Positions 51,383 through 59,028 of a DNA stretch of 64,000 nt are shown here, piece after piece (the stretch's first letter is position 1; the number at the start of each line of letters is the position of its first letter). Origin of the DNA: JANNSO01 sp964485395. Lineage in GTDB: Bacteria > Spirochaetota > Spirochaetia > Treponematales > UBA12059. The stretch lies in NCBI GenBank assembly GCA_964485395.1, contig CAZAJF010000011.1, positions 1-64,000 of the forward strand, written 5' to 3'. Made by a program: the position numbers and the translations under genes. The notes under the pieces were generated by a model that saw nothing but the letters and a program-made list of their open reading frames with translations, searched no databases and was not told the origin of the DNA.

Positions 51383-51990
51383 AATTATCGTTTCTGAAAG
51401 CCCTGCTGATTGTTTTCATCGCCGCGGCGATAGTGTCAGGCTCGCTGTTCGGCGTCAAGTCCCTTCAGAATCGCAGGATGCGAGCCCTTGAATCCGGCAT
51501 CGCCGCCCTGCAGTCCGAGACGGTGCCATTGCGTTTCATGGTGTTGGCCAGGGAAGACGATTCCGTAACCGTTCGCGTGAGGCTCTACGACCTGGGCGGA
51601 ACCGAGATCGGCTTCATGGAAACGAACCTCCCTGGGCGCCAGGTTTTTTTCGATTTTATAGCCATGCCCTACAATAAGACTTGGCTTGCGTTTCCTTATA
51701 GAATATTCACCGAGAAGGTTCCTCCGGCGGAAGGAGTGGATCTTTCAATGCTCGTGGCGCCCGAGGGCATGCCCTTGACCTACCGCGGCGGGCCGCTCGA
51801 CCGACGGGCTCTCGAGAAGCTCGGCGAGTTGCATGCCTCCATGGTCCGCGGCGACGTGCCCAAAGGCTCGTTCGGGAACGCGGTGCACGACGTTGCGGAG
51901 CTTGCTTCCTTCTCGTTGGAAACGGTATACAAAATAGTCGTCCGTACTAAAGGCGGCATCGAGATTCTGGAGGATGACGATGGAAACTGA
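51379..51990 (+). CDS. membrane-anchored hypothetical protein, paralogue 1
   Basis: A 203-residue protein with an N-terminal membrane anchor (LKALLIVFIAAAIVSGSLFGV) followed by a coiled-coil-like stretch and an extracytoplasmic domain. Segments match the next gene product at corresponding places: FPYRIFTEKVPPAEGVDL, GSFGNAVHDV and the C-terminal RTKGGIEI. The two are therefore tandem paralogues. The start overlaps the ligA stop (ATGA), and the next gene starts inside its end. No family recognised; ligA-linked expression is evident from spacing but may be coincidental. Confidence 0.8.
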   Translation: MKLSFLKALLIVFIAAAIVSGSLFGVKSLQNRRMRALESGIAALQSETVPLRFMVLAREDDSVTVRVRLYDLGGTEIGFMETNLPGRQVFFDFIAMPYNKTWLAFPYRIFTEKVPPAEGVDLSMLVAPEGMPLTYRGGPLDRRALEKLGELHASMVRGDVPKGSFGNAVHDVAELASFSLETVYKIVVRTKGGIEILEDDDGN

Positions 51991-52885
51991 AGGGTTCAAG
52001 AAAATATTATTCGCGTATGCCGATGCCGTCCGGTTTCTTTTTACCACGAAGCCGGGTATTTTTGCCGTGTTTATATTGGCGGTCGGATTTTTTCTCTTTC
52101 GGGTCTGGAGCGCAGCCCGGGCACGGGCGCTAGCCTGCGAAGCCGCCGACGCGAAAATGTCGGTCGGTGAAGCCTTGGCGATACTCGGCAAGGAGCTGTA
52201 CGACATGGTGCTCGGGGTCGTTGCGGGCCTTCCGGCCGTCGTCGCCGTAGTCGCCATTTCCGGGACGGTATTCGCGGTTTCGGACTCCCTGAAATCCATC
52301 GACGAGATGCGGCTCAACGCGGCGCGGATAAGCGAGCTTTCCACCGTGGTGCGCAACCTTGAAAAGCGGCAGAAGGTCGCGGATGTTTTGATAACATCCG
52401 TAGACGGCGAAGCCACCGACATGCGCCTTTCCTACTTCGACGCGTCCTCCGCCGAAAAAAGCGTATCCGAGCAAAGCGTGAGCGTAGCCGGCACGGATAT
52501 CTATTTCGACGCCATCGTCTGCAATTTCGACTACGCGGAAATAGCCTCGGGCCGCAAAGTGAACCTGGCCATACCGTATCGCGTGTTTTCCGACAAAACG
52601 GCGCAGGAAAACGGCGTAGTGCTGGGAGTCCGCGACTCGAAAGGCATTCCGTATATGTACATCAGGGAGGCTGGGAATATCTATGGAATCGCGCCGGAAG
52701 CCTTCAATTCGCGGCTTTCGGAGCTCATCGCCATATTGAACGACGACGGCAGGGCACGACGCGAAGGTATCGTGCGCAGCGTCTACGGCAGCGCCGTGCA
52801 TCGCCGCGTAAAGGCGGGAGACCGGTTTTCGATATGGGTGGAACAGTCTGGCGGAATAGTAATCAAGAACGCACGGGAGTTTTAA
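51980..52885 (+). CDS. membrane-anchored hypothetical protein, paralogue 2
   Basis: A 301-residue protein with two hydrophobic segments (IFAVFILAVGFFLF, about 26-40, and VVAGLPAVVAVVAISGTVFAV, about 78-98) and a short coiled coil (SIDEMRLNAARISELSTVVRNLEKR). An extracytoplasmic domain similar to that of the preceding protein follows (IPYRVFSDKTAQENGVVL, RSVYGSAVHRRV and EQSGGIVI). ATG 51980 is chosen over 51974 because GGAGG lies six bases upstream. Function unknown. Tandem duplication with addition or loss of the second membrane segment is the simplest history. Confidence 0.8.
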   Translation: METEGFKKILFAYADAVRFLFTTKPGIFAVFILAVGFFLFRVWSAARARALACEAADAKMSVGEALAILGKELYDMVLGVVAGLPAVVAVVAISGTVFAVSDSLKSIDEMRLNAARISELSTVVRNLEKRQKVADVLITSVDGEATDMRLSYFDASSAEKSVSEQSVSVAGTDIYFDAIVCNFDYAEIASGRKVNLAIPYRVFSDKTAQENGVVLGVRDSKGIPYMYIREAGNIYGIAPEAFNSRLSELIAILNDDGRARREGIVRSVYGSAVHRRVKAGDRFSIWVEQSGGIVIKNAREF

Positions 52886-52890
52886 AGAAT

Positions 52891-53211
52891 ATGACACTTG
52901 AAATACGCCATAGCGGCACAAACGTAATAATTCCGGCCAAGGTAATACCGGGGATGCAGGTATCGGCTTTCGCCGGCGTGCGCTCCGGAGAGCTGCTGTT
53001 CAAGCTGGCGGCCCCTCCGGAGAAAGGCAAGGCCAACTCCGAGCTTGAGCGCTTCGTCGCGGAACTGCTCGGCATTTCCCGCTCCTCCGTGACCGTCGTC
53101 GGCGGAGCCACTTCGCGGCACAAGAAAGTATCGGTACCCGCCAAGGCCTTGGCCGCCCTCGAGCGACTTGCCGCAACCCAAATACCCGACGAGCCGGAAA
53201 GCGAAGAGTAA
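52891..53211 (+). CDS. DUF167 (YggU) family protein
   Basis: A 106-residue DUF167 protein. The family core is clear: V.PG...S...GV..GEL..KLAAPPEKGKAN.EL..F.AELLG..RS.V.VV.G..SR.K. The ATG at 52891 fits the family length and lies five bases after the preceding stop. DUF167 proteins are small alpha/beta folds without an established biochemical role. It is the last gene of the ligA run and is followed by a hairpin terminator. Confidence 0.9.
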   Translation: MTLEIRHSGTNVIIPAKVIPGMQVSAFAGVRSGELLFKLAAPPEKGKANSELERFVAELLGISRSSVTVVGGATSRHKKVSVPAKALAALERLAATQIPDEPESEE

Positions 53212-53242
53212 TCGAGTACACGCATCGGGATTTGCATGAGGC

Positions 53243-53273
53243 GCCTCGGGAAACCGCTATGGTTTTTCGAGGC
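53243..53273 (+). terminator. hairpin terminator after DUF167 gene
   Basis: GCCTCGGGAAACC (53243-53255) pairs with GGTTTTTCGAGGC (53261-53273) using two G-U wobbles, with a five-base loop. The T tract after it is poor. The wobbles pair only in the plus-strand RNA. Confidence 0.65.
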
Positions 53274-53301
53274 GTTTGCATTATAAAGCGAAACTAATCC
53301 C

Positions 53302-53332
53302 TTGACTCTCCCCTTGCGGGAGCCTTGATACT
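53302..53332 (+). promoter_or_regulatory. MerR-type promoter with 19-bp spacer and dyad operator
   Basis: TTGACT (53302-53307), 19-base spacer, GATACT (53327-53332). Inside the spacer is the inverted repeat CTCCC-N5-GGGAG (53308-53322). An overlong 19-bp spacer carrying a dyad is the hallmark of promoters twisted open by MerR-family activators. The first gene downstream encodes one. Confidence 0.75.
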
Positions 53333-53353
53333 GTCTTGGAGAGGAGGAAGAGT

Positions 53354-54199
53354 ATGCGCGCGCTGGCGAAAAACGCGACACGGGATTACAATGAGCCTAT
53401 GGAATACAGCATAGGCGAGTTTTCCCTCATAGCGAAACTTACGGTAAAGGCATTGCGTTTCTACCAGGAACAGGGGCTTCTGGAACCTGCGCGAACCGAT
53501 GCGTTTACTTCATATCGCTACTACCGCGAGGACCAGCTTGAAAAAGCGGGTATGATAAAAACCTTGCGCGAATGGGATTTTTCCGTGGACGAGATACGTG
53601 AAACCTTGTTGAAAGCAGGCTGCGACGAGGATTTGACGCCGTATCTTGAAAGAAAACTTGGGCAGACGCGCGAGTCAATCGCGCTGCTCGGATTGCGGGC
53701 GCAGCAGCTGGAATCGGCATTGAGCTCATTCAAGGAGGAAACCGTGGGTAAGTCTGGTGAAATTTTTATTAAGGAAATAGGGGCGATGCGGATCGCTTCA
53801 AGACGGCATAATGGAAGGTATTCGGAATACGGCGGCATAATTTCCGGGCTTTACAAAGCTTTCGGGCGTTGGGCCTGCGGTAAGCCCATGGCCCTGTATC
53901 ACGATGACGAGTACAAGGAGGACGGAGCAGATTTCGAGGCCTCCCTCCCCGTGCGGGAAGACGCGGTCGGCCCGGAAGTAAGGGAGCTGGCTTCCTGCAA
54001 GGTTGTTTCGATAGTACACCGGGGCTCGTATGAAACCCTGTCCGCATCGTACAAATCGCTTACCGATTACGTGAAAAAAAATGGCCTCCGCGTGGCGCGT
54101 CCTACGCGCGAGGTGTACTTGAAGGGACCGGGCATGTTCTTCAAGGGCAACCCCGCGCGCTATCTTACCGAGATCCAATTTCCCGTGGAGGAGCCATGA
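53354..54199 (+). CDS. MerR family regulator with GyrI-like ligand domain (BmrR/BltR-like)
   Basis: A 281-residue regulator. The MerR winged helix is YSIGEFSLIAKLTVKALRFYQEQGLL...RYYREDQ (about residues 17-60), followed by the dimerisation helix (about 95-120) and a GyrI-like/BmrR C-terminal effector domain (about 130-280). The last has the typical HRGSYETLSASYKSLTDYV and EVYLKGP motifs. ATG 53354 is preferred for its GAGGAGG site; ATG 53399 would start right at the HTH. It probably activates its own 19-bp-spacer promoter in response to a small hydrophobic ligand. It overlaps the following GyrI-like gene by four bases. Confidence 0.9.
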   Translation: MRALAKNATRDYNEPMEYSIGEFSLIAKLTVKALRFYQEQGLLEPARTDAFTSYRYYREDQLEKAGMIKTLREWDFSVDEIRETLLKAGCDEDLTPYLERKLGQTRESIALLGLRAQQLESALSSFKEETVGKSGEIFIKEIGAMRIASRRHNGRYSEYGGIISGLYKAFGRWACGKPMALYHDDEYKEDGADFEASLPVREDAVGPEVRELASCKVVSIVHRGSYETLSASYKSLTDYVKKNGLRVARPTREVYLKGPGMFFKGNPARYLTEIQFPVEEP

Positions 54200-54819
54200 A
54201 GTACGAATGGAAAAAGAGCCAGAAGGAATTCTACCTGCCCAAGCCCGAGCCATCCGTGGTCACGATTCCCGAGTTCGGGTTTTTCGAGCTTGACGGACGC
54301 GGGAACCCCAACGGCGACGCTTTTGGCGTTCTCGTGGAAACCCTTTATGCGCTTTCTTATGCTATAAAAATGTCACCGAAATCGGGGAAGGCTCCGGAAG
54401 GGTATCTCGATTACGCAGTTTTTCCCCTGGAGGGACTCTGGGACGTCAGCGACGAGGCGAAGGGGTTTTTCAAGGTGCTCGACAAGGATACGCTCGTATA
54501 CACGGTGATGATACGGCAGCCGGATTTCGTAACGGCGGCATACGCAGCTGAAGTTCTGTCCGCCGTAAAGGAAAAAAAACCGCAGCTTCCGGCGGAAGCG
54601 GTTCGATTCGAAAGGATGGCGGAAGGTTCGTGCGTCCAGATGCTTCACATTGGGCCTTACGACGACGAGCCTGCCAGTTTCGCACGGATGGAATCGTTCT
54701 GCGCGGAGCGCGGCTTGAGGCGCAGCTCGATGAAGCATCATGAGATTTACCTTTCGGATCCGCGCCGCACGACGGCGGAAAAAATGAAAACCGTGCTTCG
54801 TTTCCAAGTCTCCTCGTGA
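54196..54819 (+). CDS. GyrI-like small-molecule-binding domain protein
   Basis: A 207-residue stand-alone GyrI-like protein. FFELDGRGNPNGDAFGVLVETLYALSYAIK begins the family; later QMLHIGPYDDEPASFARM and HHEIYLSDPRRT match the second half of the two-part fold. Members bind drugs, and some hydrolyse cyclopropanoid or other small molecules. It lacks a DNA-binding domain. Coupled to the MerR-type gene by ATGA overlap, so ligand sensing and ligand capture or turnover are co-expressed. Confidence 0.88.
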   Translation: MKYEWKKSQKEFYLPKPEPSVVTIPEFGFFELDGRGNPNGDAFGVLVETLYALSYAIKMSPKSGKAPEGYLDYAVFPLEGLWDVSDEAKGFFKVLDKDTLVYTVMIRQPDFVTAAYAAEVLSAVKEKKPQLPAEAVRFERMAEGSCVQMLHIGPYDDEPASFARMESFCAERGLRRSSMKHHEIYLSDPRRTTAEKMKTVLRFQVSS

Positions 54820-54821
54820 GG

Positions 54822-54875
54822 TTGCCCCTCCAGGGCATTGTAGGGTAGTATAAAGCCATCACCATACCCTGGAGG
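54822..54875 (+). promoter_or_regulatory. argS promoter and inverted repeat covering the ribosome site
   Basis: TTGCCC (54822-54827), 18-base spacer, TAGTAT (54846-54851). In addition CCTCCAGGG (54827-54835) is a perfect complement of CCCTGGAGG (54867-54875), and the latter contains the argS Shine-Dalgarno GGAGG. Transcripts reading through from upstream could hide the ribosome site, whereas transcripts from the local promoter lack the first arm. Confidence 0.6.
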
Positions 54876-54882
54876 ACGCTCC

Positions 54883-56649
54883 GTGAGCGATGTTCAAACC
54901 ATTCTTTCCGAGGCATTTTCGCGCGCCATTACCGCCGCTTTCGGCGATGAGTATAAAGATTCCGACCCGCTCCTGCGCGCTTCCACGGACCCCGCCTTCG
55001 GGGACTGGCAGGCGAATTTCGCCATGAGCCTCGCCAAGCGCATGGGCAGGAATCCTCGCCAGGTTGCGGATGCCGTGCTCGAGAAGCTGGACTTGGGCGA
55101 CATCGCCGACAAGCTGGACGTAGCCGGCCCCGGTTTCGTGAATATTCGCCTCTCATCCGCCTTCCTCGAAAAAAGCATCGGGGCGATAGCTTCGGATTCC
55201 CGCAAGGGAGTCGAGCGGGTAAAGCAGCCGGGCGTGGTGGTCGTGGATTATTCGGCTCCCAACGTAGCCAAGGAAATGCACGTCGGCCACATACGCTCCA
55301 CCATCATCGGGGACGCGTTGGCGCGCCTGTTCGAGTTCCAGGGGCATACCGTCCTTCGCCGCAACCATTTGGGCGACTGGGGGCTGCAGTTCGGCCAGCT
55401 CATCGAGCACATGGTGGACCAAAAACTCACGGACGAGACCTCTACCCACGCGATCGGCGACCTGAACGCACTGTATCGCGCCTCGAAAATACGCATGGAT
55501 TCCGAGCCTGACTTCGCCGAACGCGCGGGAAGGCGCGTCGTCGCCCTGCAGGCAGGGGACCCCGAGACGCTGAGGCTCTGGCGCCTCCTCATAGCGGAAT
55601 CCAAGCGCCACTTCCAGCAAATCTACGGAATCCTCGGAGTCGGTCTGACGGAAAGCGACTATTACGGGGAAAGTTTTTATAACGACATGTTGGCTCCCGT
55701 CACCGAGGAGCTGCTCGCATCGGGCGTAGCCGTCATGAGCCAGGGCGCCGTATGCCTTTTTCCCCCGGGATTCAAGGGCAAGGACGGAGAGCCCGTGCCC
55801 CTCATCGTACGCAAGGGCGACGGCGGCTACGGCTACGACACCACCGATCTTGCCGCCATCCGCCACCGGGTGCGGGACCTGGGCGCCTCGCGCATCGTAT
55901 ACGTCGTCGATGCCCGCCAGAAACACCATTTCGCAATCCTGTTTTCCGGTGCCAAGCTCGCCGGATACCTTCCCGAAGGCGTCGTCGCGGAGCATGTGTC
56001 GTTCGGCGCGATACTCGGCGACGACGGCAAGCCGTTCAAGACGCGCTCGGGCGACACTGTTCGCCTCACCGACCTGATCGAGGAGGCGCTTTCGCGCGCC
56101 CAGGCCATCGTCGACGAAAAATCCCCGGAAGTTCCGGAAGCCGAGCGCAGGCAAATCGCGCGCGCCATCGGCATGGGCGCCCTCAAGTACGCCGATCTTT
56201 CCAACGACCGGATCAAGGATTACGTGTTCAATTGGGAGCGCATGCTGGCTTTCGACGGCAACACCGCGCCGTACCTCCAAAACGCGTATGTCCGCATCCA
56301 GGGGATTTTCCGCAAGGCTGCGGACACTGGCTTTAGCCTAGGCGCGGGATCGGACGTGCCGAATCCCCGGATAAGCCTCGGAACGCCGGAAGAGCGAGCC
56401 TTGGCCATCGAGATACTCAAGCTAACCGATATCGTAAGCCAGGTGTCGCGCAGCCTCGAACCGCACCGGCTCTGTACCTATCTGTACGGCTTAGCTTCGC
56501 TTTTTCATAGTTTCTACGAAAAGTGCCCGGTCATGAACGCACCGGACGAATCCACCAAACGAAGCAGGCTGGCGCTGTGCAGATTGGTAGGCGAGACGCT
56601 GAAACTCGGTTTGTCGCTGCTGGGAATAGATGTCATGGACCGCATGTGA
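54883..56649 (+). CDS. argS: arginyl-tRNA synthetase
   Basis: A 588-residue class I synthetase that charges tRNA-Arg. An N-terminal Add-1 domain (about 1-110) precedes the class I core: SAPNVAKEMHVGHIRST holds the HIGH-type signature HVGH (about 130-145), and the GDGGYGYDTTDLAAI motif (about 310) is present. The C-terminal anticodon-binding (DALR) domain ends VMDRM as is typical. Translation starts at GTG with GGAGG eight bases upstream. Single-gene unit with its own promoter. Confidence 0.96.
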   Translation: MSDVQTILSEAFSRAITAAFGDEYKDSDPLLRASTDPAFGDWQANFAMSLAKRMGRNPRQVADAVLEKLDLGDIADKLDVAGPGFVNIRLSSAFLEKSIGAIASDSRKGVERVKQPGVVVVDYSAPNVAKEMHVGHIRSTIIGDALARLFEFQGHTVLRRNHLGDWGLQFGQLIEHMVDQKLTDETSTHAIGDLNALYRASKIRMDSEPDFAERAGRRVVALQAGDPETLRLWRLLIAESKRHFQQIYGILGVGLTESDYYGESFYNDMLAPVTEELLASGVAVMSQGAVCLFPPGFKGKDGEPVPLIVRKGDGGYGYDTTDLAAIRHRVRDLGASRIVYVVDARQKHHFAILFSGAKLAGYLPEGVVAEHVSFGAILGDDGKPFKTRSGDTVRLTDLIEEALSRAQAIVDEKSPEVPEAERRQIARAIGMGALKYADLSNDRIKDYVFNWERMLAFDGNTAPYLQNAYVRIQGIFRKAADTGFSLGAGSDVPNPRISLGTPEERALAIEILKLTDIVSQVSRSLEPHRLCTYLYGLASLFHSFYEKCPVMNAPDESTKRSRLALCRLVGETLKLGLSLLGIDVMDRM

Positions 56650-56666
56650 TGAAATTCCGCATGCGG

Positions 56667-56851
56667 TTGACATCATCATGCCTTTCATAGTATAAAATCG
56701 CGCCGGACAACCTTATTTATCGTTGTAGGCACGTCATGTAACCGTTCATGGCAAGCGTCCCGTACGGGGCGTTGTATCGATGTACACGTCGGTCGGCAGG
56801 GGTTTTAGTCCCGTTTCGGCCTCGTCATACTTACTAAAGAGGTTTACAAGC
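56667..56851 (+). promoter_or_regulatory. promoter and structured leader of rplU-prp-rpmA
   Basis: TTGACA (56667-56672), 18-base spacer, TATAAA (56691-56696). A leader of about 150 bases follows before the rplU ATG. It includes a stable hairpin, CAAGCGTCCCG/CGGGGCGTTG (about 56753-56775, one bulged G). Long leaders on ribosomal-protein operons often mediate autoregulation. No described L21 leader class is recognised. Confidence 0.6.
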
Positions 56852-57163
56852 ATGTACGCAGTCGTAGAAGTGCAGGGAAAGCAATATCGCGCCGAAAAAG
56901 GTGCAGTCCTCCGCGTCGATCGCATGGAAGGTGACAAGGGAGCCGCGGTTTCCTTCGATTCCGTGCTTCTTGTCTCCGGCGATACCGTCAAGGTTGGGGC
57001 TCCTTACGTTAAGGGCGCTTCGGTCAAGGCTGTTATCCAGGACCAGAACAAGGGTGACAAGGTTATCGTATTCAAATACAAGCCGAAAAAAGATTATCGC
57101 CGCACGATGGGTCACCGCCAGTGCTACACGATGATCAAGATTGAGGATATTGTTGGGGCCTGA
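56852..57163 (+). CDS. rplU: 50S ribosomal protein L21
   Basis: A 103-residue bL21. MYAVVEVQGKQYRAEKG is the family N-terminus, and the signature DKVIVFKYKPKKDYRRTMGHRQ is near the C-terminus (about 75-95). The ATG at 56852 is chosen by homology; an upstream frame from 56780 has no start signal. AAGAGG is the likely ribosome site. First gene of rplU-prp-rpmA. Confidence 0.97.
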   Translation: MYAVVEVQGKQYRAEKGAVLRVDRMEGDKGAAVSFDSVLLVSGDTVKVGAPYVKGASVKAVIQDQNKGDKVIVFKYKPKKDYRRTMGHRQCYTMIKIEDIVGA

Positions 57164-57173
57164 TTCCCCGTTC

Positions 57174-57521
57174 GTGCGCATACAGCTGCAGGTCGGCCAT
57201 GACGGAATAGTCCGCCAGGCCACGGCGGTGGGGCACGCAGGCTCGGAAGCCGCCGGCTTCAACGTTGCCTGCGCCGCGGTAAGCGTACTTTTGCGGAGTG
57301 CCTACGAGACTTTCGCGCAGTTCAAAGGCGTGGACGTGAGCGGGCAGGCGAGCGCTCCGGGAAATCTCTGTTTTACCGTCCGGCGGTTTTCCCCGGAAGC
57401 AGAGCAGTTGATGCGGGGCGCGAGCGATTTTCTTCTTGTCGGGCTATCGGGCGTCGAGCGCGAATTTCCAGGCAAGATTCAACTAGAAATTAGCATCAAT
57501 GGAGGCAATTATGGCTCATAA
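57174..57521 (+). CDS. prp: Prp-like ribosomal-processing cysteine protease (YsxB/DUF464)
   Basis: A 115-residue protein of the Prp family. The catalytic His is in VGHAGS (His21) and the Cys in NVACAAVS (Cys33). In Firmicutes Prp removes an N-terminal extension of L27. Here the gene sits in the canonical place between rplU and rpmA, but the encoded L27 has no such extension, so its substrate or role is unclear. GTG 57174 best fits the family start; TTG codons at 57141-57153 are alternatives. It overlaps rpmA by 11 bases. Confidence 0.85.
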   Translation: MRIQLQVGHDGIVRQATAVGHAGSEAAGFNVACAAVSVLLRSAYETFAQFKGVDVSGQASAPGNLCFTVRRFSPEAEQLMRGASDFLLVGLSGVEREFPGKIQLEISINGGNYGS

Positions 57522-57753
57522 GGGAGTTAACGGTCGCGATTCCAATCCCCAGCACATGGGTATCAAGGCTTTTGGAAATCAGACTATTACGGCAGGTTCC
57601 ATCATCGTAAGGCAGCGCGGCACAAAAGTGCATCCCGGTACCAACGTCGGTTGCGGCAAAGATTACACGCTGTTCGCCCTGAAAGACGGCCGCGTGTCCT
57701 TCAAGGAATTCCGCGGTAGGAAATACGTCAGCATCGAGCCTACCCAGGTTTGA
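57511..57753 (+). CDS. rpmA: 50S ribosomal protein L27, short N-terminal tail
   Basis: An 80-residue bL27. AGSIIVRQRGTKVHPGTNVGCGKDYTLFAL is the diagnostic core. The N-terminus reads MAHKGVNGRDSN, about five residues shorter than the E. coli tail (MAHKKAGGSTRNGRDS) that reaches the peptidyl-transferase centre, and there is no Prp cleavage extension. ATG 57511 follows GGAGG. It starts within the end of prp and is followed by a terminator. Confidence 0.96.
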   Translation: MAHKGVNGRDSNPQHMGIKAFGNQTITAGSIIVRQRGTKVHPGTNVGCGKDYTLFALKDGRVSFKEFRGRKYVSIEPTQV

Positions 57754-57782
57754 TACCGTTCACCGGAACTTTTCCTTGGTAT

Positions 57783-57822
57783 GCCGCCGTAACCGGTTTT
57801 TCCGGGCGGCGGTCTTTTTTTT
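57783..57822 (+). terminator. Rho-independent terminator after rpmA
   Basis: The left arm has CCGCCG and CCGG (57784-57796) and the right arm has CCGG and CGGCGG (57802-57812). The loop is T-rich, and TCTTTTTTTT (57813-57822) completes the signal. Confidence 0.85.
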
Positions 57823-57851
57823 AGGCCTGAAGGCCGGCCTGGAGGCCAGTA

Positions 57852-58883
57852 ATGATCAAATTTGCCGATGAAACAACCATCACGGTAACGTCCGGTAAGG
57901 GTGGCAACGGTTGTATCGCGTTTCGCAGGGAAAAATACGTACCGTTCGGCGGACCTGCCGGCGGCGACGGCGGAAGGGGCGGGGACGTAATATTCGAAGT
58001 ACGCCGAAATCTCCGAACGCTTGCCCATTTGCGCTATACGCATTCCTTCAAGGCCAAGAATGGCCACGACGGCATGGGGCGCAACATGTATGGCCTGGAC
58101 GGCGAAGACGTCGTCATACCCGTACCGCCGGGTACTGTACTCATAAGCGAGGAATCGGGCGACGTGATACGCGAATTCCTGTCGGAGAAAGAAGGCCGCT
58201 GGGTTTTCCTCAAAGGCGGCAACGGCGGCTGGGGCAATACCCATTTCAAGTCGAGTACCAACCAGGCTCCGCGTACCGCCATTCCCGGTCAGCTGGGCAG
58301 ATCGGTGGACCTTCGCCTGGAACTGCAGTTGATGGCGGATATCGGATTCGTAGGTTTTCCGAATGCCGGTAAATCGAGCCTCCTGGACCGTTTCACGAAT
58401 GCGCGCCCTAAAATAGCGCCGTATCCGTTTACTACGAAAATTCCCAACCTTGGCGTTTTAACGGTGGCTGAGCGCGATATAATCCTCGCCGACATCCCCG
58501 GTATCATAGAAGGCGCCCATGACGGCCTTGGCCTTGGAATACGCTTCCTGAAGCACATCGCGCGCACTGCGGCCCTGGCGTTTCTCATCGACCTGTCGGA
58601 CGATAATTATCGGGAAGCCTTTGGGATACTGTTATCCGAGCTTTCCAGTTTTTCCGAGGATCTCGCCGTAAAACCCCGCATCGTCCTGGGCACCAAGCTG
58701 GACCTGCCCGAGACAGAAGGTCGCCTGGCGGAACTTGCGGCTCTCCTGCCCAACGAGACCGTGCTGGGCATCTCGGTTTTTTCGGGGGAAGGTTTACCGG
58801 CCGTTTCCAAATCGTTCCTTGAATCGGTGGTGAAATTGGAACGATCCGATTCCCGGGATTCATGGACCGGGAATCCATTGTAA
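57852..58883 (+). CDS. obgE: GTPase ObgE/CgtA
   Basis: A 343-residue Obg GTPase, an essential 50S-assembly and stress factor. The glycine-rich Obg fold covers about residues 1-158 (SGKGGNGCIAFRREKYVP, GGPAGGDGGRGGDV). The G domain has G1 GFPNAGKSS (about 166-174), switch TTKIPNLG, G3 DIPG and G4 GTKLD (about 278). There is no extra C-terminal OCT domain. GGAGG precedes the ATG. The rplU-prp-rpmA-obg order is the usual one. Confidence 0.97.
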   Translation: MIKFADETTITVTSGKGGNGCIAFRREKYVPFGGPAGGDGGRGGDVIFEVRRNLRTLAHLRYTHSFKAKNGHDGMGRNMYGLDGEDVVIPVPPGTVLISEESGDVIREFLSEKEGRWVFLKGGNGGWGNTHFKSSTNQAPRTAIPGQLGRSVDLRLELQLMADIGFVGFPNAGKSSLLDRFTNARPKIAPYPFTTKIPNLGVLTVAERDIILADIPGIIEGAHDGLGLGIRFLKHIARTAALAFLIDLSDDNYREAFGILLSELSSFSEDLAVKPRIVLGTKLDLPETEGRLAELAALLPNETVLGISVFSGEGLPAVSKSFLESVVKLERSDSRDSWTGNPL

Positions 58884-58893
58884 GCTGTCCGTC

Positions 58894-59028
58894 ATGTCCA
58901 AGTTAGATGCGGTAACGGCGAACGTAAAGGCGCCGCTTTCAAAGATTCCCACGGGGCTCCCCGAACGTGTTGCGTCGAGCGGGCGGAGCCGGTACAATAA
59001 GCTGCATGCAGGCGGAGTCCATCGGTGA
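58894..59028 (+). CDS. possible 44-residue leader ORF before the LCP gene
   Basis: ATG 58894 to TGA 59026-59028. The stop overlaps the GTG start of the LCP gene (GTGA), the same coupling used elsewhere in this window. The peptide is basic (MSKLDAVTANVKAPLSK...) with no known family. There is no ribosome site, and a promoter-like sequence lies inside the frame, so it may be chance. Confidence 0.2.
   Translation: MSKLDAVTANVKAPLSKIPTGLPERVASSGRSRYNKLHAGGVHR
58970..58998 (+). promoter_or_regulatory. promoter of LCP-rsfS genes
   Basis: TTGCGT (58970-58975), 17-base spacer, TACAAT (58993-58998), with the GTG start at 59025 and a GCGGAG ribosome site. Confidence 0.6.
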
